From assembly GCA_016800925.1 (NCBI GenBank), contig JABCPU010000357.1, forward strand, positions 1-64,000: DNA of 64,000 nt, written 5' to 3'. Positions 14,801 to 25,432 of this stretch are shown here, piece after piece. The position numbers and the translations under genes were made by a program. Source of the stretch: Suillus spraguei. Its lineage: Eukaryota > Basidiomycota > Agaricomycetes > Boletales > Suillaceae. Each line of letters starts with the position of its first letter. The stretch's first letter is position 1. Below the pieces are notes generated by a model. The model saw nothing but the letters and a program-made list of their open reading frames with translations, was not told the origin of the DNA and did not search any database.

Positions 14801-15244
14801 CTGCCTGGTTGCATGATTGCAGCGGGATGCGCACAGGGGCAACAGCAGTCCAAGGTGGAGCAGGTATATGAGAATTTGTGCTGATCCGAAGGGACCATAG
14901 TTAATGGAGGACTTGATGGATATAGATCACACCTCACAATGCTTGGAGAGATTCCACAGTGTTCTTTGTGCCAAGAAGAATAAAAGATTTAACAATGTGA
15001 AACGCTCTGGAAAACATCAACAGGTAGGAGTTTGGGCTGCAATGAAACACACTCGTCAAAGAAAATGTCATCGGTGGCCTCTTCTTGCTCATCTCCGTCC
15101 CTCAACTTTTTGGTTTTCCGTTTTCCATGAGCATAGAGGGTCTTGATGACGGCTAAAGATGTATAAATGACCGCATGGACAGACAAGACGGACCACCGTA
15201 CTTGGAGTAATATGCACTGCCGCTGAGAATGTAGAGACAGTCAT
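11888..15244 (-). CDS. Alpha/beta hydrolase, hormone-sensitive-lipase-like
   Basis: The spliced N-terminus from 15244 reads MTVSTFSAAVHITPTVIKTL, then DDIFFDEAFHIVKSF, then PAPPWTAVAPVRIPLQSCN and FGPEDLKRVVGGEKWWQIRG. The oxyanion-hole motif HGGGYYWGS lies near 14500-14535. The nucleophile elbow GDSAGGGLCL is near 14070-14095, followed by PAGAVLISPWVDLTHSFPS. A low-complexity linker at 13360-13863 (rich in Asp, Asn and Pro) precedes VYLAGDGEVLRDEIIYMAHK and the catalytic-His region MCHVLTVFTF. The C-terminal domain (SMESKEDIAALQLRPSEIG, GMRMWQFIVRYFGRKV) ends KSAAVIGN at 11888-11890. Substrate is unknown; relatives include steryl-acetyl hydrolases. All exons join in frame with short introns, including a donor GTGAGA that resolves an apparent stop near 12790. 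Confidence 0.82.
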
Positions 15245-16150
15245 TTCTATTCAAAGGGCAAACTAGAGTGTACGTGGCGGGCGTAAGAGGGTGTGTCAGT
15301 AGCCGTATCGCACACGAAGTAGCCAGTCTGGAAATGACGCCAGGGATACAAACCAAGCTTGAGCTGGAATGAGGCGGAAATGAGTTTTCACAGCTTTGGC
15401 GGCCACATTCCATTGCTAAGTAGAACGTGGAGTCGACGGAGCGGCCATGCGGTCCGGAATCCTCGCTGCTGCGGCTGGATAAGACATGTCCATGAATGCG
15501 TGAGATCATTACATAGCCAAGAGGACCGTTGAACAGGCATAGAATTCCGGAAGACCTACAAAACGCGATAGCATTACAACCTACTTACGACCTCCTGAAT
15601 AATGCCAACAACACTCATCCAGGAGACACAAAAGAACTTTGTCAACGGTCCGGTCATGGTGCAGTATGAGGAATCATTAAGGTCTCATAAACACAACTAA
15701 TGTCACGTGATGTATTTAGTCACGCCACTTCGATGAGAAAAGCGTGACATTTGCGTATTTCAGAGGCGACACTACATTAAATTCGGCAAGTGTGACTGTC
15801 CGTTACTATTAGTGACATGAGTGTGACTCACGAAATAGTGGACCGTCACGAAACAAGCGTAATGGATAGTATATACCTCTATACAAACACCTACTACTAT
15901 ATCTACTTTATGTTAGTATCTGTTCTGTTACCTAGTACACGCTGCCAGTGAGGAATGGATGGATAGTCACACCGCTGTCACACCACGTGATTGTGTTTGA
16001 ATGAATCATTGTTTGGACGTTGTTGAGTAAAACCCTTAGAAACAAACAAACGCTCGTAGACCTTCCTTTTTGGTCGACCGCTTCTCCAAGTATCACCGCT
16101 TATTGACATTCTTTTGCAAGAATTCAGCAGTTTAAAAGTCTGGAAACAAA
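15245..16150. promoter_or_regulatory. Divergent promoter region with two CACGTG sites
   Basis: About 900 bp separate the hydrolase (minus) from CFT2 (plus). CACGTG palindromes, the core E-box for bHLH factors, lie at 15704-15709 and 15984-15989. Several GTGAC/GTCAC words cluster between 15700 and 16000. Any regulatory role is inferred from the motif alone. I see no coding sequence. Confidence 0.4.
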
Positions 16151-19100
16151 ATGATTACATTCACACCTTTTTCTGGTGCCGCACGGTCGTCTCAAACTGT
16201 TCCACTTGCGTACTTGTTACAGGTTGACGATATTCGTATTCTCCTCGATTGTGGATCACCTGACTGGAACCCCGAGAATATTAAAACTCAATCCGAGTCC
16301 GGGAATGGAGTGACCTATCCTTGGCAAGAGTACTGTGACATAGTCAGAAAGTGAGTGTCGACTAAAATGCAAGCTGCACGATCTAACATTAGCTAGGTAT
16401 GCCCCAGAGATTGACTTAGTGCTACTGTCTCATGGTGACCTTGCACATTCCGGCTTGTACGCCTACGCATACTGTCATTGGGATCTCAGAGCTCCATGTT
16501 ATACTACACTTCCAGTTCAGGCAATGGCTCGCATTGCAACAATGGAAGATGTGGAGGGAATTCGAGACGAACAAGAAGTCGATGTTGAGGAGGTGGAAAA
16601 TAACGAAGCTGCGGCTGCAGAGGGGATGGAGAGCTCTGAGTCACGTTCGCCAAAGCTGAAGAATGAACCCAAGAAGTTTGTCGCTACCGTTCAAGAGGTA
16701 CACGAAGCATTTGACGCGGTAAACACCCTAAGGTATTCTCAACCCACCCATCTACAAGGTAATGTTTAACCATGAAGCAATATGTACGCAACACTGATAT
16801 TCTTGGCTTTCAGGAAAGTGTCAAGGTCTAACCATTACACCATTCGCAGCAGGGCATACATTGGGCGGAACCATATGGAAAATAAGATCACCTTCCGCCG
16901 GAACGATCGTCTATGCTGTGAACTTGAATCACATGCGCGAGAGACATATAGATGGTACTGTTCTCTACCGTCCAGCAGCAGGTGGTGTCTTCGAACCACT
17001 TGCCCGACCAGATCTCTTCATCACAGACGCCGACCGCGTGAACGTCGTCACAAGTCGAAGAAAGGATCGTGACGCTGCTTTGATAGGTCCGAAAATTCAT
17101 CCCACTCCAATAGGTTCATTGATGTCATTGATGGACAGATGCCATAAGTGCAACGCTGTCGTCCCGTTCCTCTCTTTTACTTCCTTGTGACTCGAGTACT
17201 CGTCTTCTGGAGCTCCTGGTGTTACTTGATCAGCATTGGAAATACGCTGATTTCCGCTTCCCCATCTGTCTATTGTCGCGTAACGGGCGTGAAATGCTGA
17301 CCTTCGTCCGGAGTATGATGGAGTGGCTTGGTGGGACAGTGAACAAAGAAGACGTTGGTGTTGATGGAAGCGGAAGAACGGGGGGTACCAGGAGGAGACG
17401 TGGCGATGAAGATGCTGACGACGAGGCACTGGGAGCATTTGCATTGCGCTTCAAGTAAGTGAAATTTGAACGTAGAAGGTGATCAACTAAAATCACACTG
17501 CACAGGTTCCTGGAGTTCTTTCCCAGTCCGCAATCTCTTCTGCAAACGTACTCGTCCAAGGAGCCTAAGCTGATTCTTGCTGTCCCTGCCTCGCTTTCAC
17601 ATGGACCGTCACGACTGCTATTCTCTGACTTCGCCGCGGTCCCAGACAATGTAGTTCTCCTGACTAGTCGCAGCGAAGAGGGCACACTAGGACGTATCCT
17701 TTTTGATAAATGGAATAACTCACAAAGAGGTGATGATAAATGGGACAAAGGTAGAATTGGTAGCAACATCATGATGGATGGAGCCATGACTTTGAAGGTG
17801 ACTTGCACAGTTCGTACCTAATAGCGCGTTGCTTATTCATCTACGTCTAGATAAACTCCAAGGTCCCCCTTCAAGGTGCAGAGCTAGAAGTTTTCCTTGC
17901 AAAGGAGAAGGCGGCAAAGGATAAGGAAGCTGCTCATCAAGCATCCATGGCTCGTAATCAACGTATATTAGAGGCGGACGAAGACGAAAGTGACGAAGAT
18001 TCAGACTCAGACTCGGATGAAGAAGACGAAGTCGAACGTGCATTGGACGAAAGCCAGATGGATACCGATGAAATCCCCGATGCTGCAAATGGTTCGCCGC
18101 GAAAACGGAAGATTACTAAAAATGAGGACGATGCCGACTGGGGGCTTGATATTGATGAGGGATTAACGAAACAGCTGCTCTCCTTCGACATTTACCTTAA
18201 AGGAAACGTCTCCAAAGCAACATCATTCTTCAAGAGCGCCGGTGGCCAAACACACCGTTTCCGTATGTTTCCCTACGTTGAAAAGAAACGGAGGGTGGAT
18301 GAATATGGCGAAACTATTGACGTTGGCATGTGGCTCAGGAAAGGTAAAGTGTTGGAAAACGAAGCAGATGATGAAGCAACCAGGGAGGCAAGACGAAATC
18401 AGGCTGAAGGCGAAACTGAGGTAAAGTTTTTAGGTGGAAAGAATGATCATTTAACTGACGAGCTTAATGCAAGGCCCCTCGTGAACCTCCCTCGAAGTTC
18501 GTCACTTCAGAGGTTGAGATACAACTTGCTTGTCGGCTTCTCTTTGTTGATATGGAAGGTCTCAACGATGGTCGCGCGGTGAAGATGATTGTACCCCAAG
18601 TGAACCCCAGGAAGATGGTCAGTAATTACGTCAATCCAACATTTTATATGTTAATGGTACTCGGGCAGATCGTCGTCCATGCCCAGGCTGCTGCCGCCGA
18701 TGCTCTCATCGACAGCTGTGCGAACATTCGGTCCATGACGAGAGATATATACGCTCCTTCTGTCGGAGAAACAGTGCAAATAGGACAACACACGAACAGT
18801 TTCTCGATATCCTTGAGTGATGAGCTACTGAGTACTATCAAAATGTCAAGGGTAAGTTTATTCCTCAAACTTCGAATCCATGTGAAGGAACGTTTGTTAG
18901 TTCGAAGACAACGAAGTGGGCTATGTGACCGGACGCGTTGCGAGTCATTTCAGCTCCACCATACCCATTTTGGAACCCTCGGGGCCAGCGATACCAACGC
19001 CGAACGCAAACATACTACATACCCCACAAATACTAGGCTCCCGACCAATCCAGATCTTACCACGGTCGACAATGATAGGAGAGCTCAAGCTGACTGCGCT

Positions 19101-19326
19101 TAAAAGCCGACTAGCCTCGGTCGGTGTTCAGGCCGAATTGGTTGGTGAGGGTGTTCTAATTTGCGGCGCCGGGGCGAGGCGGGATCAATCTTCTAGTTCT
19201 ACACAAGACACAGTTGCCGTACGCAAGACAGGTCGAGGAAGAGTGGAGTTGGAAGGTAACGTTTCCGACATCTATTATGTCGTACGCAGAGAGATCTATA
19301 ATCTCCATGCCTTGGTAGCAACATGA
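16151..19326 (+). CDS. CFT2: Cleavage and polyadenylation factor subunit 2 (Cft2/CPSF100)
   Basis: Cft2 is the catalytically inactive metallo-beta-lactamase/beta-CASP partner of the mRNA 3'-end nuclease. The start MITFTPFSGAARSSQTVPLA is typical. The MBL core follows: ILLDCGSPDW, LLSHGDLAHSGLYAYAYCH, ITPFAAGHTLGGTIWKI and VYAVNLNHMRERHIDGT. Then come LELLVLLDQHW, FPICLLSRNG, LILAVPASLSHGPSRLLFSD and an acidic linker at about 17980-18100. The C-terminal part has SKFVTSEVEIQLACRLLFVD, MEGLNDGRAVKMIVPQVNPR and ends YNLHALVAT at 19324-19326. Apparent stops resolve as introns, for example donor GTAAAG near 18421 and donor GTCCG near 17085. The zinc-ligand pattern of active nucleases appears degraded (HGDLAHSG rather than HxHxDH), as expected for this subunit. 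Confidence 0.92.
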
Positions 19327-19458
19327 TGTACTGTTCCCCAAGCTGGAGTGATTCTATCTATCTAATACAGTGTTGTATTGAGTGCGCGCAGCGAGATCTT
19401 GTATTGATCGCACGTGACTACTTGATATGTCGTAACTAAGTCATATGGGTTTGTTTGT

Positions 19459-22264
19459 TTACATCCCCTTTCCAGCATCTTCTTTCAAACTTGCAATGCG
19501 GTTGAGTACCAAATAATCACCTTGCCTAACCCCAGGTGTAACATCTGAGGGTTCTGCCAGAGCACCCAAACGAGAGTCTGAATCTACTGCAAGGTATGCG
19601 ACACGCAGACCTTGGAATCGTATACACTCCTTTCCAACAAGCTGCTCCGGCGTCACTTCTGGAGTGTTTGCGTCGTGGGAGCCCGCACCTGGGATGGCTT
19701 TGGCTTTGGCTGATCTTGCCCGAGCCTCCTTGAGGGCATCTGCGATAGACCGCTTTGCAAGCGGCCAGAAGCTGACTTCCACCATGGCGCCCTTGATAAC
19801 TTCCATACTGTTAGAGCTGATATCAGCCTTAAAGTCAGGGACGGCCGCTAGCGGGTTATCGCTCTTGAATAGAGGGTGGAATATTCTTGTCTCGTCGATG
19901 CGAACAGGACTTCCTGAAGAAGCATGTTCTGCGACCCACTGGATATATGCCTTGGGTTTCGGAGGAGTGCCAGAATCTTCGAGACGACAGAATATCTCTG
20001 TCACCTCACCAGTGGCTGAATCAGTCTTGTACGATGTACATGTAATTGGATAGGGTGCTTGGAATAGACCGACACTCTTTCCAGGAGCAAGGCGGAAGTA
20101 ATCTTTTGAGTCTTCCAGCCTGAAGTCGTCGGCATCAATGTAAATCGTACGGGTGAATGGGATTTGTGCAGATCCGAGCTGAGGATTCTTGGGATGGAAT
20201 GGCTTGTCCACCATCACGAGGTAGTCGTCTGAAACGTTCTCAATTATGACTTTGAGAGGACGCATGACCATGAAGAGACGCGGTGCACTGCCTTCCAGGT
20301 ACTGCCTCACACTTTGTTCAAAGCGGGCAATTTGGATGTTTGAGGCAGCCGTTGAGACACCCAACGTGCTGACAAATGACAGAATCGCCCCCGGAGGTAC
20401 GCCTCGCCTTCTGAGGGCAATGAGGGTGTACAGACGAGGATCGTCCCATCCGCTAACGTAGCCCTCCTCTACCAGCTGGAGAATCTTTCTTTTCGAGTTG
20501 ATCGTCCCTTGAAGATTAAGACGACCAAATTCTGATTGCCTCGGTTTGTACACATCCAGGGCGTCACAAAGCCACTCATATGACTGGCGTGAAGCAATGA
20601 ACTCCGTGGTGCATAGGGAATGGCTAAAAATCCATAGATCAATCGATAACAAACGAGAAAAATGAGCCACGGTACTCACGATATATTCTCGAAACTATCC
20701 ACAAGGCAGTGTGTATAATCGTAGGTGGGGTATATCTTCCATTTATCCAGGGTGCGATGGTGGCTTGCATCCAAAACACGATATGCCGTAAGATCCCACA
20801 TCTGAGGATTGCCATCCGTCAGATCCATCTTCATCCGGAGATTGGCTTCCTTTGGTCGATAATAACCATCAGTCATCTTTTTGAACTCATCCAGCGATTC
20901 TTGAATCGGTCGTGATCTATGCACGCAGGCTTTAGGAGCCGATATTTTTTCGCCCCTGTCAGCTTTGATTTGCTCCTCTGTAAAGCAGTTCGCATTCAAC
21001 GGATAGTCGCCCTGAGCAGAAAAATGATACACTCACGAGTGCAATGGCAAACATAAGCTTTATCGCGCTTTATGAGTTCGATGGCAAGATTGTATAGCTG
21101 ATCAAAGTAGTCACTGGAGTAGGTTATCTTCCAGGGTTCGAAGCCTAGCCATCGGACGACCTCGATGATGCTCTCAAAATATCTCGCCTCTTCTTTTTCC
21201 GGGTTGGTATCATCAAAGCGCAAATAACACTTCCCTCCATGGTGTGCAGCATAACCAAAGTTCACGAATATGGCCTTGGAATGACCGATGTGCAGATAGC
21301 CGTTTGGTTCCGGTGGGAAACGTGTCCAGACTTGGCCATTAGTGGCGCGCAGGTGCTGCTCACGAAGTTCGGGTTTGATCTGAGGGTTCTCTCCTGGCTT
21401 ATGCAAAGCACCCATGAACCCTTCTTCAAAAACGGGTTTTCTATTGGATGAACTAGAGCCAGAATCAGACTCTGATGTAGTTGCCGTTGGTTGTGGGGCC
21501 TTTTCTTTCTTGGGATCCTGCACCCTTGAATCAGGAGCAGTAAACAGGAATGGCAAGGATGTGTTATACCTTAGCTTTTGGCTTCGCCACCTCTTTTGCA
21601 CCAAAGGTTTCAGCAAACACCTTCTCAACGGCATTCTTAACTTCCAGAGGGTTCGCCCATCGAAGAGCTGGGCTGGCTTTAACTCCACTAATGACAGAAC
21701 CGAGGTTAGGCCAGCCAGTAACAGAATTCTCGCGGATGTAGCTCGTGATTGCATCATAGAGCTCTTCAGAAGTAATACTGAAGCCTGTAACATTCGATCA
21801 GCACCGCGATCGTACATCATGATGACCGTATCTCACCGACACCACACTCTGTATCGAATTCAAGCTCGTTAATGGGCGCTTTAAATATCTCGAGGTACTT
21901 GACAGCAGCTGCACATAGTAAACCGGTCACTGGTAAACGCCAAGGTTGCACACCAGAACTCACCATTGACCTGATCGACGGATTTGAGCTTTCCCTGCAG
22001 TATTGCACTGACGGCGAAAGCTTGTTCGCTAGGTTCTACAGATTCTGTCTTAGCTAGCTGACCAGCAAGTGCGGTGACAACCGTGGCCTGCTTTTCGTCA
22101 AGGTGAGCTTCGGTAAGATCGTATGAAGCGATCAGATTGCGAAGGATATTGGCGCTTTTGGCATTCTTCGCCGCTTCTGCAGCTTTGGCCTGAGAGAGAC
22201 CTATAGACTTAAAGAGGGAAATGTAAGTGTCTGATGCCGCAAGATCGGTCTTTGGAGGAGCCAT
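19459..22264 (-). CDS. GLN4: Glutaminyl-tRNA synthetase
   Basis: This class I synthetase charges tRNA-Gln. The N-terminal appended domain begins [20 protein letters not shown] at 22264. A charged, Ser-rich linker follows (about 21420-21530). The catalytic domain shows [20 protein letters not shown] (HIGH motif), [20 protein letters not shown] and [20 protein letters not shown]. The KMSKS-equivalent is in [20 protein letters not shown], next to [20 protein letters not shown]. The anticodon-binding beta-barrels follow ([39 protein letters not shown]) and the stop is at 19459-19461. Its 5' flank (22265-22440) abuts the transposon described next, which stops short of the coding region. Confidence 0.95.
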
Positions 22265-22434
22265 TGGTAGATGATGGCCCTGAGACTAGATGAAGTTCAG
22301 CACAAATCCTATGTGACTGTGATTGCAGGAAAAATGTGCAGGTGCAATTAGTGTAGTACTAGAGGTTTTGTGGGCGAAGAGATATGATAATTAGAAAAAG
22401 GTGTACAACGTTACATCATTACAGATCCGAGTCA

Positions 22435-22440
22435 GGTTAA
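22435..22440 (+). repeat. Target-site duplication GGTTAA, left copy
   Basis: GGTTAA lies immediately outside the left inverted repeat. The same six bases in the same orientation lie immediately outside the right inverted repeat at 27576-27581. Confidence 0.75.
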
Positions 22441-22500
22441 TATGGAAAGCCGGAGCACCGTGCTCGTTTTGCCAGCGACTTTGGTCACATGCAGTTGAGG
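22441..22500 (+). repeat. Left terminal inverted repeat
   Basis: The first 34 bases match the right end with four substitutions or indels: TATGGAAAGCC, then GAGCACCGTGCTC, then TTTTGCCAG. The next 25 bases are a weaker match (CACATGCA against CACGTGCA). Confidence 0.75.
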
Positions 22501-22597
22501 GACCCCAAACACTGCGTGCAAATAATACTTTGATATAAGCATGTCCAAACAAAACGTGAATCTACAAGCCCCAGCAAGAAATCTACAAGTCCCAAGA

Positions 22598-25013
22598 TTA
22601 ATCTGTCTCCGTCTCTGCTTCGTCAATTTCCAACTTTTCGTAAATTTTCAACTTAAAGCCACTCCATTTACAAAACTTGTTGCAATTGTGCTCCTTCTCG
22701 AATGTGCTAACTGCACGTTCGATGTTGCCATCCCCGAAGATATCATCCTTCCCTTTGTTGACCAGGCTATAGTCCCCAGTTGAGTTACGAGTAATATTTT
22801 AAAATGAAATCACGTACGGATGTGTAAGAACTTGAGGGTCAGACAAAATCTCCAATCCACCTTGGTAATCGGAAATGAAAGCGAGACCGCCGGTTTTGGC
22901 AAACTGTATGTGTTGCGTGCAAGCTAGAAATTCGGCGATTTCATAGCCAACCTCGTATGGATCAAGCATAGGGTTGCAATCCATATTATGGATATATTTG
23001 ATGAAATCATCGGTGATCAACTCTTCGACGAGGTACCCAGCCCGAGGCATGGTCAGTGACTTTGATTTGTGGCCAGGTTGTGTGTGATCGTGTGACAATG
23101 CGAGACCGGCCTCGACAAAACGCAAGCGAGGGATGTGAAAGGGCGGAGTGTCGGATGAATTAGCAACACAATGGTCTATGTATTCATATGCAAATGTGAG
23201 CAATGAGCGTGCCCAGTACAAGACATTGGCTTCTCTGAACAGCTTTGGAAGCTCGTCACTTATCGTATAGCGTCCAATCGAAAAATTGATCGGGTTTGTG
23301 CTGCTGCCTGGAGGGTACTTCTTGTAAAATGGTCGCTTGACAGCGACCTTCTGGCGTGGGCGTGAACCTAAAGGAATTTCGGGGGCTGATAAAAGCGTCA
23401 AGAACCCAGGATGGGCCGTCTTGAAGCCTCCAACGCCAAGCATGTCGTCCGTCGAGGTCTGAACTGTAAGTCGGCCGCTGTGGCTCAATTCGGTGTCCGT
23501 GCGGAAGGCAGCATGAAGCTTTGGGTCGTCTAAAATGACTGATAGCGGGCGTGTTGGGATGGGGAAGAATTCAATATTCTCGTGCTGTATAGTGAGCACT
23601 AGGAGGTGTGATGTCAGAGAAGGACTAAGAGTAATAGCACGTACTTACTTTGTCGGACATCTATGTCTGTAGTCCCACCAGACTGCAAAACTTCCCGCAG
23701 CTGTTCTCGATCTGGAGAACGGAAACCAACATTGGCAGATGCCATTTTCTTGAGGGGAGGCGAGGATGGGACACTCGCAATCTCACGCTGAAACGGCCGC
23801 TTGACTGGCGCTTTGGACAGTGCCGCTTCAGATGGTGCTTCGACTGATGAGATAGTCAACGAATCAGCCTGAGTGCCAGCCACAGCCAGCGCGCTTGAAT
23901 GGATGCTCCTTGTCGCAGAAGGTAGAAAGAGCGGCTCAGAAGCCACAGCCAGCGCGCTTGATTGGACGCTTGAATGGATGCTCCTTGTCGCAGAAGGTAG
24001 AAAGAGTGGCTCAGACTGTGAACCCATGCTGAATCGTTCCTAAGGGTATAGATTTTTTGGTAAGTATGTACCGGCATCGTATAATTGAAAAATACAAACC
24101 TCTTCAGCTTTTTCAAGCCACGTTTCGTAGTCCTCCCATTGAGCCGTGGGCACAACGACATACAATAAAAAAATTTTCGACTTGAATGTCATAGCGCGCA
24201 AGCCTTTGCGAGTTGCCTGCGTGCATTGGGAGTAAAAATAAGGCTGACGTGGCGGATGGGTTGATAAATCAACCCATCCACCATCTCGAATGACGAATTG
24301 GTCCTGGCGCCATGGAAAGCCTGTCGCAAAAGCTTGGATCTTCGGCAAGATGGTATCCAGCGAAAGTGTGATGAGTCCGGGTGCGTCAATGCGTGCATCA
24401 ACGTCTTTTCGGCCCTCACATATGTTCTGAAATTCAGAATTCAGAGTTGTCAGTATGCGATAGATGTAGCAGAATCCATCTACGTACTCCAAAAGGTATA
24501 CCACGAGCGCCCTTCCTTCTATTTCCACCTTCCCGAACAGCGGTAATTTCCAAGCTAATAGTCTCCGCTGGGGGTACAGCATATGCTTGCTTAGCCCAGC
24601 GTTCTCGTTCGGCACCGTATTGTGCATGGTTTACTGAGTAGCCAGGCTGAGCCCAGCTAGAAGGGACAGCTATATCTGGCCCAGCACTAGTAGCCACTAC
24701 ACGTGGTGGCGGCTGCTGAGCTACCGCTGAGAGATCACATCAGTAAATGTAAAATGGACGCGAGTATGAAATCAATCAAACCTGGTCTCCATGCAGCATT
24801 GATATTTTGCCGGATAACTTGAGCATTGCCTTGAGGGTTCGGACGCTGAGGGTTGATTGAAAGAGGGAGGATTGAAAGAGGGAGGATGATGAATTGAAAG
24901 AGGGAGGATGAAAGAGCGCCATAAACCTCTGTGATTTGATGAACGAAAGAGGCGAGGCATGTAAGTGGTGTGAGGTTTGCGGCATGAAAGAGGCGATCTG
25001 CAGTTTGCGGCAT
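22598..25013 (-). CDS. Alpha-type protein kinase carried by the transposon
   Basis: Atypical alpha-kinase, a family expanded in Agaricomycetes. The start at 25013 (MPQTADRLFHAANL) is provisional because it lies in repeats. The N-terminal domain has AGPDIAVPSSWAQPGYSVNH, ERERWAKQAYA, NICEGRKDVDARIDAPGLIT, GFPWRQDQFVIRDGGWVDLS and PYFYSQC. A Ser/Ala-rich linker contains a near-exact duplication (SEPLFLPSATRSIHSS twice). The kinase domain has the Gly-rich GVGGFK, the likely ATP-binding lysine in KVAVKRPF, EELI, and the D-x-Q-G loop in FISDYQGGLEILSDPQVLTH. The zinc-binding end HNCNKFCKW follows; the stop is at 22598-22600. All exons join in frame, for example DVRQ|MLTIQHENIEFF near 23600 and THP|LVNKGKDDIF near 22750. 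Diagnostic residues are present, so it may be active. Confidence 0.82.
23879..24016 (-). repeat. In-frame tandem duplication in the kinase linker
   Basis: Units at about 23879-23940 and 23942-24016 are nearly identical and encode two copies of SEPLFLPSATRSIHSS with Ala-Leu-Ala-rich joints. The second unit carries an extra short insert (SVQSS-type). Confidence 0.75.
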
Positions 25014-25350
25014 GCACCAGCACAGCTTGCACAATATGAAAGGGGCGATCTAACACCAATGAAAGGCATGGAAGTGCGGCATGAAAGAGGCGATGCGCAA
25101 TGCGCATGTAATCCGGCGATCTAACACCAATGAAAGGCACATGGAAGTGCGGCATGAAAGAGGCGATGCGCAGTGCGCAATGCGCATGTGATCCGAGGAG
25201 TCGGCGAGGACCTTAACTGCACAACTTGAAGTCAGAACAAGGTAAGTCTTTTACAGTACCTATGGACATACCTTGCAAGTTGAGTGATATCCGAGGACCT
25301 TAACCAGTGCGCAAGTCAGAACTTCATCAGAAGTTCAGAACAAGGTAAGT
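24840..25350. repeat. Repeat-rich spacer between kinase and integrase genes
   Basis: Three copies of TTGAAAGAGGGAGGA lie at about 24855-24910. A unit of roughly 75 bp with GGCGATCTAACACCAATG, GAAGTGCGGCATGAAAGAGG and ATGCGCAATGCGCATG occurs twice at about 25044-25195, with a partial third copy near 24981. A further pair shares GAGGACCTTAAC and GTCAGAACAAGGTAAGTC at about 25208-25250 and 25285-25350. The region separates two divergent genes and so is probably their shared promoter. Part of it overlaps the predicted first kinase exon. Confidence 0.7.
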
Positions 25351-25432
25351 CGGAGGCTTTACTGTGACTTTACGGAGATAATAAATATAACAGCATCGTA
25401 AAGTGGGACCATACCGTCCTGCACCCCTTATC

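Noticed and set aside
18421..18600. Frameshift in CFT2
   Set aside because: An intron from donor GTAAAG to acceptor GCAAG restores TEAPREPPSKFVTSEVE in frame.
20000..20060. Plus-strand open frames over GlnRS and CFT2
   Set aside because: They are shadows of strongly conserved genes on the other strand or in another frame and carry no motifs.
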